Notes under the pieces: generated by a model
What the model was told of the DNA's origin: nothing
Seen by the model: the letters and a program-made list of their open reading frames with translations, nothing else
Databases searched by the model: none
Program-made: the position numbers and the translations under genes
Source of the DNA: Megalopta genalis
Lineage: Eukaryota > Arthropoda > Insecta > Hymenoptera > Halictidae
DNA: 64,000 nucleotides
Direction: 5' to 3'
NCBI RefSeq assembly: GCF_051020955.1
Contig: NW_027477081.1
Span: 1-64,000, forward strand
In this document: piece after piece, positions 51,405 through 62,120 of the stretch
Numbering within the stretch: position 1 is the first letter of the stretch
How the letters are laid out: each line of letters starts with the position of its first letter

Positions 51405-54400
51405 GCATTTATTTGAAGCAAAGCCATCAACTTCGCGTTGACTTGATACTAAATCATGTTTTTCGTTTGGACTTGAAGCTAACTCGTTTGTTTAGCATGT
51501 TGTTGAAGCTAAATCATGTATATCACAAGTATTTGAAGCTATATCATATGTTTCGCATGGATTCGAAGATAACCCTTCTAATTCGCATTGATTAGAAGCT
51601 AAATCATGTGTTTCGCATGGATTTGAAGCTAACTCGTTTGTTTCGCATGCTGTTGAAGCTAAATCATGTATATCACAAGTATTTGAAGCTAAACCATTTG
51701 TTTCGCATGGATTCGAAGATAAGCCTCCTACTTCGCATTGATTTGAAGCTAAATCATGTGTTTCGCATGGATTTGAAGCTAACTCGTTTGTTTCGCATGC
51801 TGTTGAAGCTAAATCATGTATATCACAAGTATTTGAAGCTAAACCATTTGTTTCGCATGGATTCGAAGGTAACCCTTCTACTTCGCATTGATTTGAAGCT
51901 AAACCATGTGTTTCGCATGGATTTGAATCTAACTCGTTTGTTTCGCATGCTGTTGAAACTAAATCATGTATATCACAAGTATTTGAAGCTAATCCATTTG
52001 CTTCGCATGGATTCGAAAATCAGCATTCTACTTCGCATTGATTAGATGCTAAATCATTTGTTTCGCATGGGTTTGAAGCTAACTCGTTTGTTTCGCCTGC
52101 ATTTGAAGCCATATCACTTATATTTTCAAGTATGTGAAGCTAAATCATTCGTTTTGCATGGATTTGAAGCTAAGCCAACAACTTCGCGTTGACTTGATGC
52201 TTATTCATGTGTTTCGCATGGATTTGAAGCTAACTCGTTTGTTTCGCAGGCAGTTGAAGCTGAATCATGTATATCAAAAGTATTTGAAGCTAAACTATTC
52301 GTTTCGCATGGATTCGAAGATAAGCCTTCCACTTCGCATTGATTTGAAGCTAAATCATGTGTTCCGCATGGATTTGAAGCTGACTCGTTTGTTTCGCATG
52401 CAGTTGAAGCAGAATCATGTATATCACAAGTATTTGCTGCTAAACCATTTGTTTCGCATGGATTCGAAGGTAACCCTTCTACTTCGCATTGATTTTAATC
52501 TAAATCATGTGTTTCGCATGGATTTGAAGCTAACTCGTTTGTTTCGCATGCTGTTGAAGCTAAATCATGTATATCACAAGTATTTGAAGCTAAACCATTT
52601 GTTTCGCATGGATTCGAAGATAAGCCTCCTACTTCGCATTGATTTGAAGCTAAATCATGTGTTCGCATGGATTTGAAGCTAACTCGTTTGCTTCGCATGC
52701 TGTTGAAGCTAAATCAAGTGTATCACAAGTATTTGAAGCTAAACCATTTGTTTCGCATGGATTCGAAGATCAGCCTTCTACTTCGCATTTATTAGATGGT
52801 AAATCATGCATTTCGCATGGATTTGAAGCTAACTCGTTTGTTTCGCATTCTGTTGAAGCTAAATCATGCATATCACAAGTATTTGAAGCTAAACCATTTG
52901 CTTTGCATGGATTCGAAGATCAGCCTTCTACTTCGCATTGATTAGATGCTAAATCATGTGTTTAGCATGGGTTTGAAGCTAACTCGTTTGTTTCGCCTGC
53001 ATTTGAAGCTATATCACTTATATTCACAAGTATGTGAAGCTCAATCATTCGTTTCGCATTTATTTGAAGCAAAGCCATCAACTTCGCGTTGACTTGATAC
53101 TAAATCATGTTTTTCGTTTGGACTTGAAGCTAACTCGTTTGTTTAGCATGTTGTTGAAGCTAAATCATGTATATCACAAGTATTTGAAGCTATATCATAT
53201 GTTTCGCATGGATTCGAAGATAACCCTTCTAATTCGCATTGATTAGAAGCTAAATCATGTGTTTCGCATGGATTTGAAGCTAACTCGTTTGTTTCGCATG
53301 CTGTTGAAGCTAAATCATGTATATCACAAGTATTTGAAGCTATACCATTTGTTTCGCATGGATTCGAAGATAAGCCTCCTACTTCGCATTGATTTGAAGC
53401 TAAATCATGTGTTTCGCATGGATTTGAAGCTAACTCGTTTGTTTCGCATGCTGTTGAAGCTAAATCATGTATATCACAAGTATTTGATGCTAAACCATTT
53501 GTTTCGCATGGATTCGAAGGTAAACCTTCTACTTCGCATTGATTTGAAGCTAAACCATGTGTTTCGCATGGATTTGAATCTAACTCGTTTGTTTCGCATG
53601 CTGTTGAAACTAAATCATGTATATCACAAGTATTTGAAGCTAAACCATTTGCTTCGCATGGATTCGAAAATCAGCATTCTACTTCGCATTGATTAGATGC
53701 TAAATCATGTGTTTCGCATGGGTTTGAAGCTAACTCGTTTGTTTCGCCTGCATTTGAAGCCATATCACTTATATTTTCAAGTATGTGAAGCTAAATCATT
53801 CGTTTTGCATGGATTTGAAGCTAAGCCAACAACTTCGCGTTGACTTGATGCTTATTCATGTGTTTCGCATGGATTTGAAGCTAACTCGTTTGTTTCGCAG
53901 GCAGTTGAAGCTGAATCATGTATATCAAAAGTATTTGAAGCTAAACTATTCGTTTCGCATGGATTCGAAGATAAGCCTTCCACTTCGCATTGATTTGAAG
54001 CTAAATCATGTGTTCCGCATGGATTTGAAGCTGACTCGTTTGTTTCGCATGCAGTTGAAGCAGAATCATGTATATCACAAGTATTTGCTGCTAAACCATT
54101 TGTTTCGCATGGATTCGAAGGTAACCCTTCTACTTCGCATTGATTTTAATCTAAATCATGTGTTTCGCATGGATTTGAAGCTAACTCGTTTGTTTCGCAT
54201 GCTGCTGAAGCTAAATCGTGTATATCACAAGTATTTGAAGCTAAACCATTTGTTTCGCATGGATTCGAAGATAAGCCTCCTACTTCGCATTGATTTGAAG
54301 CTAAATCATGTGTTCGCATGGATTTGAAGCTAACTCGTTTGCTTCGCATGCTGTTGAAGCTAAATCAAGTGTATCACAAGTATTTGAAGCTAAACCATTT

Positions 54401-55020
54401 GTTTCGCATGGATTCGAAGATCAGCCTTCTACTTCGCATTTATTAGATGGTAAATCATGCATTTCGCATGGATTTGAAGCTAACTCGTTTGTTTCGCATT
54501 CTGTTGAAGCTAAATCATGCATATCACAAGTATTTGAAGCTAAACCATTTGCTTTGCATGGATTCGAAGATCAGCCTTCTACTTCGCATTGATTAGATGC
54601 TAAATCATGTGTTTAGCATGGGTTTGAAGCTAACTCGTTTGTTTCGCCTGCATTTGAAGCTATATCACTTATATTCACAAGTATGTGAAGCTAAATCATT
54701 CGTTTCGCATTTATTTGAAGCAAAGCCATCAACTTCGCGTTGACTTGATACTAAATCATGTTTTTCGTTTGGACTTGAAGCTAATTCGTTTGTTTAGCAT
54801 GTTGTTGAAGCTAAATCATGTATATCACAAGTATTTGAAGCTATATCATATGTTTCGCATGGATTCGAAGATAACCCTTCTAATTCGCATTGATTAGAAG
54901 CTAAATCATGTGTTTCGCATGGATTTGAAGCTAACTCGTTTGTTTCGCATGCTGTTGAAGCTAAATCATGTATATCACAAGTATTTGAAGCTAAACCATT
55001 TGTTTCGCATGGATTCGAAG
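51405..55020. repeat. 1,651-bp tandem unit, 2.2 copies
   Basis: Copies are about 51,405-53,055, 53,056-54,706 and a partial 54,707-55,020. The unit is 55 monomers plus 1 bp. Differences noticed include TGCTGTTGAAG versus TGCTGCTGAAG (54,201) and AAATCATG versus AAATCGTG (54,218). The left edge is a chimeric D' monomer near 51,388 (ATTCGTTTTGCATTTATTTG). Landmarks at 52,114/53,765 and 53,014/54,665 are 1,651 bp apart, as expected. Confidence 0.88.
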
Positions 55021-58000
55021 ATTAGCCTTCTACTTCGCATTGATTAGATGCTAAATCATGTGTTTAGCATGGGTTTAAAGCTAACTCGTTTGATTCGCCT
55101 GCATTTGAAGCTATATCACTTATATTCACAAGTATGTGAAGCTAAATCATGTGTTTCGTATGGATTTGAATCTAACTCGTTTGTTTCGCATGCTGTTGAA
55201 ACTAAATCATGTATATCACAAGTATTTGAAGCTAAACCATTTGCTTCGCATGGATTCGAAGATCAGCCTTCTTCTTCGCATTGATTAGATGCTAAATCAT
55301 GTGTTTCGCATGGGTTTGAAGCTAACTCGTTTGTTTCGCCTTCATTTGAAGCCATATCACTTATATTTTCAAGTATGTGAAGCTAAATCAATCGTTTTGC
55401 ATGGATTTGAAGCTAAGCCATCAACTTCGCGTTGACTTGATGCTTATTCATGTGTTTCGCATGGATTTGAAGCTAACTCGTTTGTTTCGCAGGCAGTTGA
55501 AGCTGAATCATGTATATCAAAAGTATTTGAAGCTGAACAATTCGTTTCGCATGGATTCGAAGATAAGCCTTCCACTTCGCATTGATTTGAAGCTAAATCA
55601 TGTGTTCCGCATGGATTTGAAGCTGACTCGTTTGTTTCGCATGCAGTTGAAGCTGAATCATGTATATCACAAGTATTTGCGGCTAAACCATTTGTTTCGC
55701 ATGGATTCGAAGGTAACCCTTCTACTTCGCATTGATTTTAATCTAAATCATGTGTTTCGCATGGATTTGAAGCTAACTCGTTTGCTTCGCATGCTGTTGA
55801 AGCTAAATCAAGTGTATCACAAGTATTTGAAGCTAAAACATTTGTTTCGCATGGATTCGAAGATTAGCCTTCTACTTCGCATTGATTAGATGCTAAATCA
55901 TGTGTTTAGCATGGGTTTGAAGCTAACTCGTTTGTTTCGCCTGCATTTGAAGCTATATCACTTATATTCACAAGTATGTGAAGCTAAATCATTCGTTTCG
56001 CATGGATTTGAAGCAAAGCCATCAACTTCGCGTTGACTTGATACTAAATCAAGTTTTTCGTTTGGACTTGAAGCTAACTCGTTTGTTTAGCATGTTGTTG
56101 AAGCTAAATCATGTATATCACAAGTATTTGAAGCTATATCATATGTTTCGCATGGATTCGAAGATAACCCTTCTAATTCGCATTGATTTGAAGCTAAATC
56201 ATGTGTTTCGCATGGATTTGAAGCTAACTCGTTTGTTTCGCATGCTGTTGTAGCTAAGTCATGTATATCACAAGTATTTGAAGCTAAACCATTTGTTTGG
56301 CATGGATTCGAATATAAGCCTCCTACCTCGCATTGATATGAAGCTAAATCATGTGTTCGCATGGACTTGAAGCTACCTCGTTTGTTTCGCATTCTGTTGA
56401 AGCTAAATCATGCATATCACAAGTATTTGAAGCTAAACCATTTGCTTTGCATGGATTCGAAGATCAGCCTTCTACTTCGCATTGATTAGATGCTAAATCA
56501 TGTGTTTCGCATGGGTTTGAAGCTAACTCGTTTGTTTCGTCTGCATTTGAAGCCATATCACTTATATTTTCAAGTATGTGAAGCTAAATCATTCGTTTTG
56601 CATGGATTTGAAGCTAACTCGTTTGTTTCGCATTCTGTTGAAGCTAAATCATGCATATCACAAGTATTTGAAGCTAAACCATTTGCTTCGCATGGATTCG
56701 AAAATCAGCATTCTACTTCGCATTGATTAGATGCTAAATCATGTGTTTCGCATGGGTTTGAAGCTAACTCGTTTGTTTCGCCTGCATTTGAAGCCATATC
56801 ACTTATATTTTCAAGTATGTGAAGCTAAATCATTCGTTTTGCATGGATTTGAAGCTAAGCCAACAACTTCGCGTTGACTTGATGCTTATTCATGTGTTTC
56901 GCATGGATTTGAAGCTAACTCGTTTGTTTCGCAGGCAGTTGAAGCTGAATCATGTATATCAAAAGTATTTGAAGCTAAACTATTCGTTTCGCATGGATTC
57001 GAAGATAAGCCTTCCACTTCGCATTGATTTGAAGCTAAATCATGTGTTCCGCATGGATTGGAAGCTGACTCGTTTGTTTCGCATGCAGTTGAAGCAGAAT
57101 CATGTATATCACAAGTATTTGCTGCTAAACCATTTGTTTCGCATGGATTCGAAGGTAACCCTTCTACTTCGCATTGATTTTAATCTAAATCATGTGTTTC
57201 GCATGGATTTGCAGCTAACTCGTTTGTTTCGCATGCTGTTGAAGCTAAATCATGTATATCACAAGTATTTGAAGCTAAACCATTTGTTTCGCATGGATTC
57301 GAAGATAAGCCTCCTACTTCGCATTGATTTGAAGCTAAATCATGTGTTCGCATGGATTTGAAGCTAACTCGTTTGCTTCGCATGCTGTTGAAGCTAAATC
57401 AAGTGTATCACAAGTATTTGAAGCTAAACCATTTGTTTCGCATGGATTCGAAGATTAGCCTTCTACTTCGCATTGATTAGATGCTAAATCATGTGTTTAG
57501 CATGGGTTTAAAGCTAACTCGTTTGTTTCGCCTGCATTTGAAGCTATATCACTTATATTCACAAGTATGTGAAGCTAAATCATGTGTTTCGCATGGATTT
57601 GAATCTAACTCGTTTGTTTCGCATGCTGTTGAAACTAAATCATGTATATCACAAGTATTTGAAGCTAAACCATTTGCTTCGCATGGATTCGAAGATCAGC
57701 CTTCTACTTCGCATTGATTAGATGCTAAATCATGTGTTTCGCATGGGTTTGAAGCTAACTCGTATGTTTCGCCTGCATTTGAAGCCATATCACTTATATT
57801 TTCAAGTATGTGAAGCTAAATCAATCGTTTTGCATGGATTTGAAGCTAAGCCATCCACTTCGCGTTGACTTGATGCTTATTCATGTGTTTCGCATGGATT
57901 TGAAGCTAACTCGTTTGTTTCGCATGCTGTTGAAGCTAAATCATGTATATCACAAGTATTTGAAGCTAAACCATTTGTTTCGCATGGATTCGAAGATAAG

Positions 58001-59430
58001 CCTCCTACTTCGCATTGATTTGAAGCTAAATCATGTGTTTCGCATGGATTTGAAGCTAACTCGTTTGTTTCGCATGCTGTTGAAGCTAAGTCATGTATAT
58101 CACAAGTATTTGCGGCTAAACCATTTGTTTCGCATGGATTCGAAGGTAACCCTTCTACTTCGCATTGATTTGAAGCTAAACCATGTGTTTCGCATGGATT
58201 TGAATCTAACTCGTTTGTTTCGCATGCTTTTGAAACTAAATCATGTATATCACAAGTATTTGAAGCTAAACCATTTGCTTCGCATGGATTCGAAAATCAG
58301 CATTCTACTTCGCATTGATTAGATGCTAAATCATGTGTTTCGCATGGGTTTGAAGCTAACTCGTTTGTTTCGCCTGCATTTGAAGCCATATCACTTATAT
58401 TTTCAAGTATGTGAAGCTAAATCATTCGTTTTGCATGGATTTGAAGCTAAGCCAACAACTTCGCGTTGACTTGATGCTTATTCATGCGTTTCGCATGGAT
58501 TTGAAGCTAACTCGTTTGTTTCGCAGACAGTTGAAGCTGAATCATGTATATCAAAAGTATTTGAAGCTAAACTATTCGTTTCGCATGGATCCGAAGATAA
58601 GCCTTCCACTTCGCATTGATTTGAAGCTAAATCATGTGTTCCGCATGGATTTGAAGCTGACTCGTTTGTTTCGCATGCAGTTGAAGCAGAATCATGTATA
58701 TCACAAGTATTTGCTGCTAAACCATTTGTTTCGCATGGATTCGAAGGTAACCCTTCTACTTCGCATTGATTTTAATCTAAATCATGTGTTTCGCATGGAT
58801 TTGAAGCTAACTCGTTTGCTTCGCATGCTGTTGAAGCTAAATCAAGTGTATCACAAGTATTTGAAGCTAAACCATTTGTTTCGCATGGATTCGAAGATTA
58901 GCCTTCTACTTCGCATTGATTAGATGCTAAATCATGTGTTTAGCATGGGTTTAAAGCTAACTCGTTTGTTTCGCCTGCATTTGAAGCTATATCACTTATA
59001 TTCACAAGTATGTGAAGCTAAATCATGTGTTTCGCATGGATTTGAAGCAAAGCCATCAACTTCGCGTTGACTTGATACTAAATCATGTTTTTCGTTTGGA
59101 CTTGAAGTTAACTCGTTTGTTTCGCAGGCAGTTGAAGCTGAATCATGTATATCAAAAGTATTTGAAGCTAAACTATTCGCTTCGCATGGATTCGAAGATA
59201 AGCCTTCCACTTCGCATCGATTTGAAGCTAACTCGTTTGTTTCGCAGGCAGTTGAAGCTGAAACATGTATATCAAAAGTATTTGAAGCTAAACAATTCGT
59301 TTCGCATGGATTCGAAGATAAGCCTTCCACTTCGCATTGATTTGAAGCTAAATCATGTGTTCCGCATGGATTTGAAGCTGACTCGTTTGTTTCGCATGCT
59401 GTTGAAGCTAAATCATGTATATCACAAGTA

Positions 59431-60028
59431 TTTGAAGCTAAACCATTTGTTTCGCATGGATTCGAAGATAAGCCTCCTACTTCGCATTGATATTAATCTA
59501 AATCATGTGTTTCGCATGGATTTGAAGCTAACTCGTTTGTTTCGCATGCTGTTGAAGCTAAATCATGTATATCACAAGTATTTGAAGCTAAACCATTTGT
59601 TTCGCATGGATTCGAAGATAAGCCTCCTACTTCGCATTGATTTGAAGCTAAATCATGTGTTCGCATGGATTTGAAGCTAACTCGTTTGCTTCGCATGCTG
59701 TTGAAGCTAAATCAAGTGTATCACAAGTATTTGAAGCTAAACCATTTGTTTCGCATGGATTCGAAGATAAGCCTCCTACTTCGCATTGATATTAATCTAA
59801 ATCATGTGTTTCGCATGGATTTGAAGCTAACTCGTTTGTTTCGCATGCTGTTGAAGCTAAATCATGTATATCACAAGTATTTGAAGCTAAACCATTTGTT
59901 TCGCATGGATTCGAAGATAAGCCTCCTACTTCGCATTGATTTGAAGCTAAATCATGTGTTCGCATGGATTTGAAGCTAACTCGTTTGCTTCGCATGCTGT
60001 TGAAGCTAAATCAAGTGTATCACAAGTA
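59431..60028. repeat. 299-bp tandem pair
   Basis: About 59,431-59,729 and 59,730-60,028 repeat at 299 bp, a 150-bp plus 149-bp dimer. Both contain the private variant TTGATATTAATC, found only at these two places. The 1-bp deletion is TGTGTTCGC in the second half. The copies appear identical over the part compared. Confidence 0.87.
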
Positions 60029-61599
60029 TTTGAAGCTAAACCATTTGTTTCGCATGGATTCGAAGATTAGCCTTCTACTTCGCATTGATTAGATGCTAAA
60101 TCATGTGTTTAGCATGGGTTTAAAGCTAACTCGTTTGATTCGCCTGCATTTGAAGCTATATCACTTATATTCACAAGTATGTGAAGCTAAATCATGTGTT
60201 TCGTATGGATTTGAATCTAACTCGTTTGTTTCGCATGCTGTTGAAACTAAATCATGTATATCACAAGTATTTGAAGCTAAACCATTTGCTTCGCATGGAT
60301 TCGAAGATCAGCCTTCTTCTTCGCATTGATTAGATGCTAAATCATGTGTTTCGCATGGGTTTGAAGCTAACTCGTTTGTTTCGCCTTCATTTGAAGCCAT
60401 ATCACTTATATTTTCAAGTATGTGAAGCTAAATCAATCGTTTTGCATGGATTTGAAGCTAAGCCATCAACTTCGCGTTGACTTGATGCTTATTCATGTGT
60501 TTCGCATGGATTTGAAGCTAACTCGTTTGTTTCGCAGGCAGTTGAAGCTGAATCATGTATATCAAAAGTATTTGAAGCTAAACAATTCGTTTCGCATGGA
60601 TTCGAAGATAAGCCTTCTACTTCGCATTGATTTTAATCTAAATCATGTGTTTCGCATGGATTTGAAGCTAACTCGTTTGCTTCGCATGCTGTTGTAGCTA
60701 AGTCATGTATATCACAAGTATTTGAAGCTAAACCATTTGTTTCGCATGGATTCGAATATAAGCCTCCTACCTCGCATTGATATGAAGCTAAATCATGTGT
60801 TCGCATGGACTTGAAGCTACCTCGTTTGTTTCGCATTCTGTTGAAGCTAAATCATGCATATCACAAGTATTTGAAGCTAAAACATTTGTTTCGCATGGAT
60901 TCGAAGATTAGCCTCCTACTTCGCATTGATTAGATGCTAAATCATGTGTTTAGCATGGGTTTGAAGCTAACTCGTTTGTTTCGCCTGCATTTGAAGCTAT
61001 ATCACTTATATTCACAAGTATGTGAAGCTAAATCATTCGTTTCGCATGTATTCGAAGATAAGCCTCCTACTTCGCATTGATTTGAAGCTAAATCATGTGT
61101 TCGCATGGATTTGAAGCTAACTCGTTTCTTTCGCATGCTGTTGAAGCTAAGTCATGTATATCACAAGTATTTGAAGCTAAACCATTTGTTTCGCATGGAT
61201 TCGAATATAAGCCTCCTACCTCGCACTGATTTGAAGCTAAATCATGTGTTCGCATGGACTTGAAGCTACCTCGTTTGTTTCGCATTCTGTTGAAGCTAAA
61301 TCAAGTGTATCACAAGTATTTGAAGCCAAACCATTTGCTTCGCATGGATTCGAAGATCAGCCTTCTACTTCGCATTTATTAGATGGTAAATCATGCGTTT
61401 CGCATGGATTTGAAGCTAACTCGTTTGTTTCGCATTCTGTTGAAGCTAAATCATGCATATCACAAGTATTTGAAGCTAAACCATTTGTTTCGCATGGATT
61501 CGAAGATAAGCCACCTACTTCGCATTGATTTGAAGCTAAATCATGTGTTCGCATGGATTTGAAGCTACCTCGTTTGTTTCGCATGCTGTTTAGGCTAAA

Positions 61600-62120
61600 T
61601 CATGTATATCACAAGTATTTCTAGCTAAACCATTTGTTACGCATGGATTCGAAGATCAGCCTTCTACTTCGCATTGATTTACGGCTAAATCATGATTTTC
61701 GCATGGATTTTAAGCTTAACTCGTTTTTTTCGCATGCAGTTGAAGCTAAATCATGTATATCACAAGTATTTGAAACTAAACCATTTTTTCGCATGGATTC
61801 GAAGATAACCCTTCTACTTCGCATTGATGTGAAGTTAAATCATGTGTTTCGCATGAATTTGAATCTAACTCGTTTATTTCGTATGCTGTTGAAGCTAAAT
61901 CATGTATATCACAAGTATATGAAGCTAATCCATTTGTTTCGCATGAATTCGAAGATAAGGCTTCTGCTTCGCATTGATTTGAAGCTAAATCATGTGTTCG
62001 CATGGATTTGAAGCTAACTCGTTTCTTTCGCATGCTGTTGAAGCTAAATCATGTATATCACAAGTATTTGAAGCTATTTCATATGTTTCGCATGGATTCG
62101 AAGATAACCCTTCTAATTCG
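61600..62120. repeat. Right-end segment of left-end flavour
   Basis: This stretch carries monomer variants otherwise typical of the first 10 kb: GAAGTTAAATC, GAATCTAACTCGTTTATTTC, GTATATGAAGCTAATCC and an extra-base B monomer AAGCTTAACTCGTTTTTTTC, comparable to AAGCTAAACTCGTTTTTTTC at 3,241. It also has more private changes than its neighbours, such as CATTTTTTCGC near 61,784, ACGGCTAAATCATGATTTTC near 61,681 and AAGGCTTCTGC near 61,956. It may be a less homogenised remnant. Confidence 0.65.

Noticed and set aside
61600..62120. Possible unique insertion or degenerate transposon at the right end
   Set aside because: Despite many private changes, every 30-bp step still aligns to monomer classes; there are no terminal repeats or target-site duplications.
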